From Salinicoccus roseus (lineage in GTDB: Bacteria > Bacillota > Bacilli > Staphylococcales > Salinicoccaceae), in the NCBI RefSeq assembly GCF_003814515.1, contig NZ_RKQJ01000004.1:247675-311674 (forward strand): a stretch of DNA of 64,000 nucleotides, written 5' to 3'. Under the pieces are notes generated by a model. It had not been told where the DNA came from, did no database searches, and saw only the letters and a program-made list of their open reading frames with translations. Below, piece by piece: positions 44,154-53,173 of the stretch. The stretch's first letter is position 1, and each line of letters starts with the position of its first letter. The position numbers and the translations under genes are program-made.

Positions 44154-44921
44154 ATGAAAAAGGGCGCTTTGACATGGGTAGGCATGATAGGCATATTTCT
44201 AATGATGGCCGGATGCGGCAGCAGTGCTACAGGAAACAGCGGGGAAACGATCACGATCTCCGCTGCTGCCAGTTTGAGCGAGGCGATGGAGGAAGTCGGC
44301 ACGCTCTATGAAGAGGCACATCCGGATGTCGGACTGTCATTCAATTTCGGGGGATCCGGCTCGCTGCAGCAGCAGGTCTCCCAAGGTGCGCCAGTCGATC
44401 TGTTCGTCTCGGCTTCAGACGAAAAGTTCCAGACGCTGGTTGATGAAGGGACAATCGATCCTTCATCAAATACGGTACTTCTCGGCAACTCCCTGGTACT
44501 GATTGTCCCGGAGGACGGAAAAGTCTCTTCGCCAGCTGACCTCAAAGAGGCAGGAAAAGTGGCGATTGGAACGCCGAGTGCAGTACCGGCAGGCATGTAT
44601 GCCAAGGAAGCTCTGGGCGCATTGGATATATTCACGGAAATAGAAGAGGATATCGTCTATGCAAAGGATGTGCGGCAAGTGTTATCCTATGTAGAGACAG
44701 GGAATGTCGAAGCCGGCATCGTCTACCGCACCGATGCACTGTTGAGTGATAGGGTGGAAATCGTCCATGAATTTCCTCAATCCCTCCATACACCGGTAAG
44801 ATATCCCGCAGGTGTAATAGCAGATTCCCCAAACCATGAAACCGCCGTGGAATTCCAAGAATTTCTGCACTCCGAGACGGCCCAAAAGGTGTTTGAAGAA
44901 TATGGATTCATTATTCAGTAA
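44154..44921 (+). CDS. modA: Molybdate ABC transporter substrate-binding lipoprotein ModA
   Basis: 255 residues. Lipoprotein signal with lipobox MMAGC at about 17-21, then a ModA-type binding domain: ISAAASLSEAMEEVG, FNFGGSGSLQQQVSQGAPVDLF and a C-terminal YPAGVIADS segment. Captures molybdate or tungstate outside the cell. It and modB are inserted between ssb and rpsR, which are adjacent in most Firmicutes. No modC ATPase gene follows. Confidence 0.92.
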   Translation: MKKGALTWVGMIGIFLMMAGCGSSATGNSGETITISAAASLSEAMEEVGTLYEEAHPDVGLSFNFGGSGSLQQQVSQGAPVDLFVSASDEKFQTLVDEGTIDPSSNTVLLGNSLVLIVPEDGKVSSPADLKEAGKVAIGTPSAVPAGMYAKEALGALDIFTEIEEDIVYAKDVRQVLSYVETGNVEAGIVYRTDALLSDRVEIVHEFPQSLHTPVRYPAGVIADSPNHETAVEFQEFLHSETAQKVFEEYGFIIQ

Positions 44922-45588
44922 CATCACATTCGAAGAATTTCTGGATCCCATCCGTTTGTCGGTCCGGGTTTCCATACTGGCATTCATTATTGTGCTCATT
45001 TTGGGGACGATCATCGGGAAATGGATGGTGGATATAAAATTTCCCGGGAAATCCATCGTTGAAACACTGATTATGCTGCCGCTTGTACTGCCGCCAACAG
45101 TCATCGGGTTCCTGCTGATCGTCCTCTTGGGCAACAACAGCCTGATTGGAGGGTGGATTGCCTTCATCTTCAACCAGCCCATCATATTCACCTGGTATGC
45201 TGCTGTTGTAGCAAGTGCTGTCGTAGCCTTTCCTCTGATGTACCAGTCAGCCAAGGCGGGGTTTCAGAATGTAGACAAGGATATTGAAGAAGCTGCCAAA
45301 GTGGATGGAGCGGGCCGTTTCCAGACATTCTTCACCATTTCGATCCCTCTTGCCTCAAAAGCCTTGATGGCAGGGGGCATATTGAGTTTCGCGCGGGCGC
45401 TTGGGGAGTTCGGTGCAACATTGATGTTTGCCGGTAATATACCGGGAAAGACGCAGACTGTGCCGACCGCCATCTATATTGCACTCGATTCCGGTAAAAT
45501 GACCCTGGCCTGGATGTGGGTCATCACCATCGTCATCATTTCATTCATCATGCTCTTCATCGTAAGGACAAGAAGCAGCAACATATAA
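44902..45588 (+). CDS. modB: Molybdate ABC transporter permease ModB
   Basis: 228 residues from the ATG at 44902, overlapping the end of modA by 20 nt. Five or so membrane helices; the cytoplasmic EAA loop ATPase contact is DIEEAAKVDGAGRFQTFF. The family-specific IMLPLVLPPTVIGFLLIVLLG and GEFGATLMFAGNIPGKTQT are visible. Needs a ModC-type ATPase, absent here, so one must be coded elsewhere. A perfect Noc site lies inside. Confidence 0.93.
   Translation: MDSLFSNITFEEFLDPIRLSVRVSILAFIIVLILGTIIGKWMVDIKFPGKSIVETLIMLPLVLPPTVIGFLLIVLLGNNSLIGGWIAFIFNQPIIFTWYAAVVASAVVAFPLMYQSAKAGFQNVDKDIEEAAKVDGAGRFQTFFTISIPLASKALMAGGILSFARALGEFGATLMFAGNIPGKTQTVPTAIYIALDSGKMTLAWMWVITIVIISFIMLFIVRTRSSNI
45039..45052. 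promoter_or_regulatory. Perfect Noc-binding sequence inside modB
   Basis: ATTTCCCGGGAAAT, identical to the 14-bp palindrome bound by Noc in B. subtilis. Noc is coded 6 kb away in this window. Confidence 0.7.
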
Positions 45589-45624
45589 TTGTGTGGATAT
45601 AGGCAACAACTTGTGCATCATCGA

Positions 45625-45653
45625 TTGACAATGAGACACCCAATGTGTAAAAT
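45625..45653 (+). promoter_or_regulatory. rpsR promoter
   Basis: TTGACA (45625-45630), 17-nt spacer, TAAAAT (45648-45653), a near-ideal sigma-A promoter in the 194-nt gap between modB and rpsR. It gives rpsR its own transcription. Confidence 0.75.
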
Positions 45654-45782
45654 ATACCTTGCACATACAAAAACACTTACACACGTTCATCACGAAATAA
45701 CTAAAATTATAGATATGAATACGCAATTGCAGTACCACACACTACTGCATGGCGACATTCAATCTGTAGAGGAGGATAACTC

Positions 45783-46022
45783 ATGGCAGGTCCAAGAAGA
45801 GGCGGTCGTCGCCGTAAAAAGGTTTGCTACTTCACAGCCAATGGCATTACGCACATTGACTACAAAGAAGTAGATCTCCTTAAAAAGTTCATTTCAGAAC
45901 GTGGTAAAATTCTTCCAAGACGTGTAACAGGTACTTCTGCGAAGTATCAGCGCCAGCTTACAAAAGCAATCAAGCGTTCACGTCATATGGCATTGCTTCC
46001 ATACGTGAAGGAAGAACAATAA
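45783..46022 (+). CDS. rpsR: 30S ribosomal protein S18
   Basis: 79 residues: start [20 protein letters not shown], then the helix with [20 protein letters not shown]. Partner of S6. Good AGAGGAGG site. Uncoupled from rpsF-ssb by modAB. Confidence 0.98.
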   Translation: MAGPRRGGRRRKKVCYFTANGITHIDYKEVDLLKKFISERGKILPRRVTGTSAKYQRQLTKAIKRSRHMALLPYVKEEQ

Positions 46023-46035
46023 TAATGTGAGTGAA

Positions 46036-46064
46036 AGCCCCATCTATAGGATGGGGCTTTTTTT
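46036..46064 (+). terminator. rpsR terminator
   Basis: AGCCCCATC/GATGGGGCT stem with 5-nt loop and run of T. Confidence 0.9.
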
Positions 46065-46070
46065 CATGAA

Positions 46071-46099
46071 AAAAAATCCCACGGCGCAAGGCCATGGGA
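46071..46099 (-). terminator. Terminator of the YflT-DUF2382 gene
   Basis: Minus strand TCCCATGGC/GCCGTGGGA stem with 5-nt loop and TTTTTTTT, convergent with the rpsR terminator. Confidence 0.85.
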
Positions 46100-46112
46100 G
46101 TAAATTTGTAGA

Positions 46113-47387
46113 CTATGGTCTATCTTTGTCTCTATCCAACCGGTCGTCATCAAGACGCCCTCTGTCATTTGTCGTTTCATCAATGTCCACATCTTCACGG
46201 CGGACATCCTCGGAAACATGTTCCGTGTCTCTGACTTTGTCTTTCTTGACGACCACTTCTTCACTTACCACGTCTTCTTTATCTACATTTACACGCTCTT
46301 CGTTTACCGATACATTGATGGAATCGCGGTCGTCCCCATCGATGTCACCTGCAGGACGATCGCCATCTACAGGGCGTCTTTCCACTGTAACTTCTTCACG
46401 TTCGACCGGCACATCAAATTCCTGGTGGTCCGTCTCGACATGTTTGTCAACATTCACTTCGCCTGTCTGGACGCGCTCTTTATCAACATTCAGACGCTCT
46501 TCACGAAGCTGGATCTTTTCTTCTTCGGTCAGGTCATCCCGGTCTGCAAACTCGTCATTGGCAGCACCAGCGCCAGTGGTGTTCAATGCACGATCATCAA
46601 CACTGTAGCGTCCTTCTTTGTCGTCCACTGGCTCATCCCGTCCTGTATCAACTACATTCTGGTCACGGCGTCCTTCGACCATGTCATCGTTGATGGCACG
46701 GTTGTCCCGATCGCCATATTGATAATCTTCTTCGATTTCCGGCCGTTCAGCTCCATCGACATAGCGATTTTCATCGCGTCCGCCTACGCCGCCTTCCACT
46801 TCTGTTGTTCCTTCATTATGGGCACTGCCCGGCACGGAATCTGTTTCCCTGTCGATTTCCGGCCGCTCGGCACCATCAACATAGCGGTTTTCGTCTTTTT
46901 CGTCAGAACCGATGCCACCAGCTGCTGCTGTAGCACCAGCCGCTCCAGTCACGCCAGGACTATGCGCACTGCCAGGAGTGGATCTTGGACGTTCTGCAGA
47001 GTCCCCTCTATCGACCCTGTCCTCATCGTCTTCGAGCAATGGATCTTTAGGATAGTCGGTAGTATCCCCTTCAATTTCATCGTTGACATAAAGAAGGATT
47101 TTCCCGCTATCCAGAGCTTCTTTATATTCTTCCTCTTCCTGTGGATTCAGGTTGAGTCCTGTCATTACACGCTCCTCAGGGTCTTCTGCACTGAACCAGG
47201 AAACGATCTTATCCCAGGCACTTCCTTCAGAAGTCTTGTAGTTCACATCGGTATAGTTCAAGGAAGACCCTTCAAGCTCCTCTCTGGAAACTACAGTAAT
47301 TTGGTTTTCGGCTACACCTTCGGATTTCAGCTGTTCAATTCTTCCAAGCATTTCCTGTTCGCTCATGTATGATTCAATTTTACGCAT
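46113..47387 (-). CDS. General-stress protein: YflT-like domain, repeats and DUF2382 domain
   Basis: 424 residues, no signal peptide. Residues ~1-112 form a YflT/general-stress-17M-like domain (SEQEMLGRIEQLKSEGVAENQ). Residues ~115-235 are low-complexity with two copies of DENRYVDGAERPEI and of PGSAH. The ~130 C-terminal residues are a DUF2382/YsnF domain of alternating charged strands (RLNVDKERVQTGEVNVDKH and VEREEVTVERRPV). Such proteins are made under osmotic or general stress; biochemical role unknown. A SigB-type promoter is 99 nt upstream, and the start has GGAGG. Confidence 0.85.
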   Translation of the reverse strand: MRKIESYMSEQEMLGRIEQLKSEGVAENQITVVSREELEGSSLNYTDVNYKTSEGSAWDKIVSWFSAEDPEERVMTGLNLNPQEEEEYKEALDSGKILLYVNDEIEGDTTDYPKDPLLEDDEDRVDRGDSAERPRSTPGSAHSPGVTGAAGATAAAGGIGSDEKDENRYVDGAERPEIDRETDSVPGSAHNEGTTEVEGGVGGRDENRYVDGAERPEIEEDYQYGDRDNRAINDDMVEGRRDQNVVDTGRDEPVDDKEGRYSVDDRALNTTGAGAANDEFADRDDLTEEEKIQLREERLNVDKERVQTGEVNVDKHVETDHQEFDVPVEREEVTVERRPVDGDRPAGDIDGDDRDSINVSVNEERVNVDKEDVVSEEVVVKKDKVRDTEHVSEDVRREDVDIDETTNDRGRLDDDRLDRDKDRP

Positions 47388-47485
47388 AACTCATACCTCC
47401 ATTTTGTTTGATGATTAGGTTTTGTTACATTTTCGAAAATGACTGATTATAGCGCACATCCATCATCCTAATACGTACTAGATTT

Positions 47486-47510
47486 ATACCCATGTGCATT
47501 TTTAATAAAC
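47486..47510 (-). promoter_or_regulatory. SigB-type promoter of the YflT-DUF2382 gene
   Basis: Minus strand GTTTAT (47510-47505), 13-nt spacer, GGGTAT (47491-47486). It matches the general-stress sigma-B consensus GTTTAA-N12-14-GGGTAT with one difference. Confidence 0.75.
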
Positions 47511-47580
47511 TACCATAAAAGATTTAATGGACGCCATGGCGGCGCTGTGGAATAATAATCTAAAAAAGAGGTGGAAATGA

Positions 47581-48426
47581 TTGGAAGATATATCAGGAAA
47601 GATCAGAAAAAGAAGAAAGATGATGTCACTCTCGCAAGGAGAGCTCGCTGAAGGAATCAGCTCCCAATCTTCCATATCCAGATTGGAGAATGGCAGCTTC
47701 ACAATAAGTCTGGGTGAGTTTATGAGGGTGATGGAACGTCTGAATCTGAGCATGCATGATGTATTCTGCAGTGGCGAGAAGACGCCGGGCATAATCGTGC
47801 GGGAACAGTTGGATGCGGCCAGAAAAGAGCAGGATTACGATAGGATGGAAGAAATACTGAAAAGCGAGAGAAGCGGATTCTGGAAACAGTCGCCAGAGCT
47901 TGAAGGCTACAGGTCCTGGCACCATGGACTTGTAAAACAGTCCAAAGGACAGTATAGGATGGCCCTGCGCTTGATCAATATAGCGATAGAGATGAATCAG
48001 AAGAATGAGTGGATGTATGAAGCAGTGGCAGAAATGCATCTGGCTAAAGGGAATATATACAGTATGACTGGTTTGGGTGGTCTGGATTCCTACAAAGAGG
48101 CTTTGGCCTTTTATGAAGGATCCAAAAAGACGTCCCCGGTACTCGTAGTCAAAATATTATATAATTTGGCTGTGAGCCTGTGTGAAGGTGAAGAGCATGA
48201 AAAGTCATTGAAGTATTGCAACAAAGCCTTGGAGATACTCCACAAAAATGATTCTACATATCTGATCGTCCATATACTCTATATGAAGTTTTCCGCACTG
48301 ATAAATCTTAAGCAGTATGAAGAATATGAAATTCTGAAAGAGAAGAATAAGGTCTTCTTTGAAAATTACGATGCACTTGAATTGTTTGATATATTAGAAA
48401 AATATTCAAAGAAGAATATTTCCTAA
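47581..48426 (+). CDS. Rgg/PlcR-like regulator (XRE helix-turn-helix plus TPR-like helices)
   Basis: 281 residues, start TTG with AAAGAGGTGG. N-terminal XRE helix-turn-helix (about 5-62: LSQGELAEGISSQSSISRLE, then ISLGEFMRVMERLNLSMHDV) as in Rgg/PlcR proteins. The rest (about 70-281) is all-helical with TPR-like repeats (SYKEALAFYEGSK, SLKYCNKALEIL), the peptide-binding part of RRNPP regulators. Length matches PlcR and Rgg (about 280-300). Immediately downstream (81 nt) is a gene for a 42-residue exported peptide, the genetic layout of plcR-papR and nprR-nprX. Confidence 0.8.
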   Translation: MEDISGKIRKRRKMMSLSQGELAEGISSQSSISRLENGSFTISLGEFMRVMERLNLSMHDVFCSGEKTPGIIVREQLDAARKEQDYDRMEEILKSERSGFWKQSPELEGYRSWHHGLVKQSKGQYRMALRLINIAIEMNQKNEWMYEAVAEMHLAKGNIYSMTGLGGLDSYKEALAFYEGSKKTSPVLVVKILYNLAVSLCEGEEHEKSLKYCNKALEILHKNDSTYLIVHILYMKFSALINLKQYEEYEILKEKNKVFFENYDALELFDILEKYSKKNIS

Positions 48427-48432
48427 ATAATG

Positions 48433-48462
48433 ATGATCATAGTCCTTTGAATATTTTATAAT
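48433..48462 (+). promoter_or_regulatory. Candidate activator-dependent promoter of the peptide gene
   Basis: TATAAT at 48457-48462 has no consensus -35; the expected position holds the 8-bp palindrome ATGATCAT (48433-48440). This fits a promoter needing an activator, perhaps the upstream regulator. Confidence 0.4.
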
Positions 48463-48507
48463 GAAATAGTTCCTGTATAGAAACAATAACTTAAAGGGTA
48501 AGGGGAT

Positions 48508-48636
48508 ATGAATTTGAAAAAGTATACAGTATATTTCATATTGGCAATGTTGTTGGCTGGGGGAAATAATGTTCAACTTAATGACAATGGAATGGAACAG
48601 GCAAGCAACTGTTGGTGTCTGGATCACATATTCTAG
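48508..48636 (+). CDS. Small exported peptide, candidate quorum-sensing pro-peptide
   Basis: 42 codons, ATG preceded by AAAGGG at 9 nt. The N-terminus NLKKYTVYFILAMLLAGG is a short Sec-type signal (two Lys then hydrophobic). The rest is polar and ends in SNCWCLDHIF. Size, signal, C-terminal hydrophobic/aromatic residues and position after an Rgg/PlcR-like gene match pro-peptides such as PapR, whose C-terminal residues are the signal. The stop codon TAG abuts the ATG of the yfbU gene. Alternative: an export leader remnant without signalling function. Confidence 0.6.
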   Translation: MNLKKYTVYFILAMLLAGGNNVQLNDNGMEQASNCWCLDHIF

Positions 48637-49275
48637 ATGGGAGCGGCCTATAATGACGTGAAGGGTCTGGAGAATCCCCTGGCACGGTTGATGCTGCTGA
48701 ACCAGTTCAAGATAATGAGCCTGCTTGATCCGGAAAACCATACTTCCTACTGCTACTACATGGACATCCTTACGGAAGGGGTACAGAAGAAATATCCGCA
48801 TGTGATGGAGATGATCAGCGGGGAAGAGGTGACCATGGAAGTGGCCGGGGAAGTGGATACGATCCTTGCCATCTTCAGTAAGATTGAAAGATCGATGGCC
48901 CAGTTGAATGAAGGGGCACGGGAGGAATTGTCTGCGGGTTATCATGTCCATTTTACCGGGTTTGACAGCAGCAGCAATATAGAATACCATCATTTCACCT
49001 ATTGGAACTTTTTGGTGCGTCATCGGGAAACCGAGATGCAGAATACGGCAGACGACACTTACAACCTGTCGTTGCATCACTACAGGCAGATGATGCTGAA
49101 TTATAAGCCATACGAATATATGGATCTTCTGTCTTTTGATGAAATCAGGAATGTCTGCATTGGGAAGGGAAATGAAATGGAGATGCTCAGGCCAAAGAAT
49201 CTGAACATTGTTGAGGTGGGGAGCCTGCAGCCTCTGCAGGTGGTGAAGGAAAGCGGCCTCGGCACGAAGGAGTAA
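48637..49275 (+). CDS. YfbU family protein
   Basis: 212 residues from the ATG touching the peptide stop; no good ribosome-binding site, so translation may be coupled or begin a few codons later. The pattern LLNQFKIMSLLDPENHTSY followed by the FTGFDSSSNIEYHHFTYWNF and HYRQMMLNYKPY segments matches the YfbU domain of E. coli (about 164 residues), a family of unknown function with a reported link to cell death. The C-terminal ~35 residues extend beyond the family domain. Confidence 0.7.
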   Translation: MGAAYNDVKGLENPLARLMLLNQFKIMSLLDPENHTSYCYYMDILTEGVQKKYPHVMEMISGEEVTMEVAGEVDTILAIFSKIERSMAQLNEGAREELSAGYHVHFTGFDSSSNIEYHHFTYWNFLVRHRETEMQNTADDTYNLSLHHYRQMMLNYKPYEYMDLLSFDEIRNVCIGKGNEMEMLRPKNLNIVEVGSLQPLQVVKESGLGTKE

Positions 49276-49297
49276 GGGTTAAGGAACATGTGGAAAT

Positions 49298-49334
49298 AAA
49301 AATGATCTGAAGCGGTTGCTTCAGATCATTTTTT
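49298..49334. terminator. Bidirectional terminator between yfbU and the YflT-like gene
   Basis: AATGATCTGAAGC/GCTTCAGATCATT 13-bp stem, 4-nt loop, T-run on the plus side and A-run on the other. Confidence 0.9.
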
Positions 49335-49339
49335 CGAAT

Positions 49340-49735
49340 CTATTCAGGGTCTTTGACTTCCCCTTTGAAATCCGCTTCTGCACTTTCTTCCCTCTCCTGC
49401 TGTTCCTCACGTCTTTCCATGAGAGCCAAATCTGCATAGAACATCAGGTAGTTCCCTTCGCTGATCTTGAATAAGTATCTTTCTATTTCATCTTCACCAA
49501 GCTCATAGTCGTGGAGAAATCGTTCTGCAGGCTCGTTTCTAGCCAGTATCTCCTTCAGTCCTATATCATCCGCTACATGGATATGATAGACCACGTCTGT
49601 ATATTCAAGGGCTTCGAATTCTTTATCTTCCCTGCCCATAAGGTGTATATCCTCTTCATAATACCCTTCAGCTTTCAACTGTGTAATGCGGTCGAGTACG
49701 GCTTCCTGACTGTCATACAACTCAAAATAGTTCAC
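49340..49735 (-). CDS. YflT-like general-stress protein
   Basis: 131 residues from a GTG with AAAAGGAGG. The opening FELYDSQEAVLDRITQLKAEGYYEEDIHLMGR resembles the N-terminal domain of the 46113-47387 protein, so the two are paralogous domains. The tail is acidic and glutamate-rich. A SigB-like promoter lies 40-70 nt upstream. Function unknown; probably stress-induced. Confidence 0.75.
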   Translation of the reverse strand: MNYFELYDSQEAVLDRITQLKAEGYYEEDIHLMGREDKEFEALEYTDVVYHIHVADDIGLKEILARNEPAERFLHDYELGEDEIERYLFKISEGNYLMFYADLALMERREEQQEREESAEADFKGEVKDPE

Positions 49736-49777
49736 GATGGCCCTCCTTTTCCTGAATCATCTTCAATTTCAATTAAT

Positions 49778-49802
49778 ATTCCCTTTGATGATCTTCTAAA
49801 AC
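49778..49802 (-). promoter_or_regulatory. SigB-type promoter of the YflT-like gene
   Basis: Minus strand GTTTTA (49802-49797), 13-nt spacer, GGGAAT (49783-49778), close to the sigma-B consensus. Confidence 0.6.
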
Positions 49803-49856
49803 TTACATTATACATATGTTTAAATTTTCTGTATTATCCCCATTATCGAAAATACA

Positions 49857-49885
49857 TTGTTTATACTGTGTTTTTTTGCTATCAT
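49857..49885 (+). promoter_or_regulatory. guaBA promoter
   Basis: TTGTTT (49857-49862), 17-nt spacer, TATCAT (49880-49885), just before the guanine riboswitch. Confidence 0.6.
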
Positions 49886-49900
49886 AAGTAATTAAATATT

Positions 49901-50029
49901 TTATTTCATATAATCATAATAATATGGATTATGAGTTTCTAGGCTTTACCTTAAATAAAGCTACTATGGAATAACAATTGGATATCCGATCATCGGCTGT
50001 ATCTCCATTGTTCCTATCTATGTTTTTTT
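49901..50029 (+). ncRNA. Guanine riboswitch of guaBA with terminator
   Basis: Aptamer about 49901-49973: P1 TTATTTCAT/ATGGAATAA, junction ATATAATCATAATAATATGG, AGTTTCTA, then CTTTACCTTAAATAAAG and TACTATGG. The C in ACTATGG is the residue that reads guanine (adenine forms have T). The terminator is AACAAT...ATTGTT (49973-50012) with an inner CCGA/TCGG stem, then TTTTTTT at 50023-50029. Guanine would stop transcription into guaBA. Confidence 0.85.
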
Positions 50030-50051
50030 AAGGTGTACTATTTAAAAATAG

Positions 50052-51533
<1,482 letters not shown>

Positions 51534-51553
51534 GATAGGAGCACGGTTGAAAG

Positions 51554-53098
51554 ATGGAAATGGCTAAAGAGCAGGAACTCATACTGGTTATCGACTATGG
51601 CAGTCAATACAACCAACTCATTACACGGCGTATCAGGGACCTTGGAGTGTACAGTGAACTCCATAACCCGAGCATTACAATGGAAGAAATAAGGGAACTG
51701 AATCCACAGGGCATCATCCTCTCAGGCGGACCGCGTTCCGTCTATGCAGAAGATGCATTCACTGTAGACCCTGAAGTGTTTGAACTCGGCGTACCGGTGC
51801 TCGGCATCTGCTACGGCATGCAGCTCATCACACAGCTGAACGGCGGGGAAGTCGTCCCATCCAACGAAAAGGAATTCGGACCGACTGAAATCAGTCTGGA
51901 TATCAACGCGCCCCTCTTCAAGGGACTGGCTGAAAGCGAAATCGTCCTGATGAGCCACAGTGATAAAGTCACGCACATCCCGGATTCCTTCAAGCAGATC
52001 GCCTATACGCCGCTATGCCAGTATGCAGGCATCAAGCATGAAGAGAAGGAAATCTATGGTGTGCAGTTCCACCCGGAATCCAAGCACTCCAAAAATGGAG
52101 ATACATTCCTCAGGAATTTCATCCGTGATATCTGTGGATGTCACGGAGAATGGACGATGGATAACTTCATCGCTATTGAAATCGATAAGATCCGCGAGGA
52201 GGTCGGCGACAGAAAAGTGCTTTGTGCAATGAGCGGCGGAGTGGATTCATCCGTTACCGCTGTATTGATGCACCGGGCAATCGGTGACAACCTCACATGC
52301 ATCTTCGTCGACCACGGTCTCCTCCGTAAGGGAGAGGCGGAAATGGTCATGGAACAGTTCGGCGAAGGTTTCAACATGAATATCATCAAAGTGGATGCGA
52401 AAGACCGCTTCCTGAATAAACTTAAAGGCGTGGCTGACCCGGAACAGAAGCGGAAGATCATCGGCAATGAATTCATCTATGTATTCGACGATGAAGCTTC
52501 CAAGCTTGAAGACGTGGACTTCCTTGCACAGGGCACGCTCTACACGGACATCATCGAGTCCGGTACAGAGACGGCAACGACGATCAAGTCGCACCATAAC
52601 GTCGGCGGGCTGCCTGAAGACATGCAGTTCAAACTGCTTGAGCCGCTCAACACATTGTTCAAGGATGAAGTGCGTGAACTCGGCATAGAACTCGGCATTC
52701 CTGAGCACCTTGTTTGGAGACAGCCTTTCCCGGGTCCGGGCCTCGGCATCCGCATACTTGGTGAAATTACAGAAGAGAAGCTGGAAATTGTGCGCGAAAG
52801 TGACTGGATCCTGCGGGACGAAATCAAGAAGGCGGGTCTCGACCGTGAAATCTGGCAGTATTTTACAGTCCTTCCCGACATCCGCTCCGTCGGTGTCATG
52901 GGCGACTACCGTACGTACAGCCACACGATCGGCATCCGCGCCGTCACAAGCATCGACGGTATGACGAGTGAATTCGCCAAGATCGACTGGGACGTATTGG
53001 AACGCATATCAAAGCGCCTCGTCAATGAGAGCGAACAGATCAACCGCGTGGTCTACGATGTGACAAGCAAGCCGCCGGCTACGATCGAGTGGGAATAG
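51554..53098 (+). CDS. guaA: GMP synthase (glutamine-hydrolysing)
   Basis: 514 residues. Class I glutamine amidotransferase (catalytic Cys in [11 protein letters not shown], His/Glu in [10 protein letters not shown]), ATP-pyrophosphatase P-loop [15 protein letters not shown], and C-terminal dimerisation domain with [14 protein letters not shown]. Converts XMP to GMP. 20-nt gap after guaB. Confidence 0.98.
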   Translation: MEMAKEQELILVIDYGSQYNQLITRRIRDLGVYSELHNPSITMEEIRELNPQGIILSGGPRSVYAEDAFTVDPEVFELGVPVLGICYGMQLITQLNGGEVVPSNEKEFGPTEISLDINAPLFKGLAESEIVLMSHSDKVTHIPDSFKQIAYTPLCQYAGIKHEEKEIYGVQFHPESKHSKNGDTFLRNFIRDICGCHGEWTMDNFIAIEIDKIREEVGDRKVLCAMSGGVDSSVTAVLMHRAIGDNLTCIFVDHGLLRKGEAEMVMEQFGEGFNMNIIKVDAKDRFLNKLKGVADPEQKRKIIGNEFIYVFDDEASKLEDVDFLAQGTLYTDIIESGTETATTIKSHHNVGGLPEDMQFKLLEPLNTLFKDEVRELGIELGIPEHLVWRQPFPGPGLGIRILGEITEEKLEIVRESDWILRDEIKKAGLDREIWQYFTVLPDIRSVGVMGDYRTYSHTIGIRAVTSIDGMTSEFAKIDWDVLERISKRLVNESEQINRVVYDVTSKPPATIEWE

Positions 53099-53110
53099 CC
53101 ACATGCAACT

Positions 53111-53149
53111 AGAGCCCCTGTAACGGTTACCGTTACAGGGGCTCTCTTT
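53111..53149 (+). terminator. guaBA terminator
   Basis: AGAGCCCCTGTAACGG/CCGTTACAGGGGCTCT stem with 3-nt loop, then CTTTT. Confidence 0.85.
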
Positions 53150-53173
53150 TAAAATGAGGGACTTGAAATCATG

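Noticed and set aside
45589..45782. modC remnant between modB and rpsR
   Set aside because: No Walker A or ABC signature can be read in any frame; the region holds the rpsR promoter and leader.
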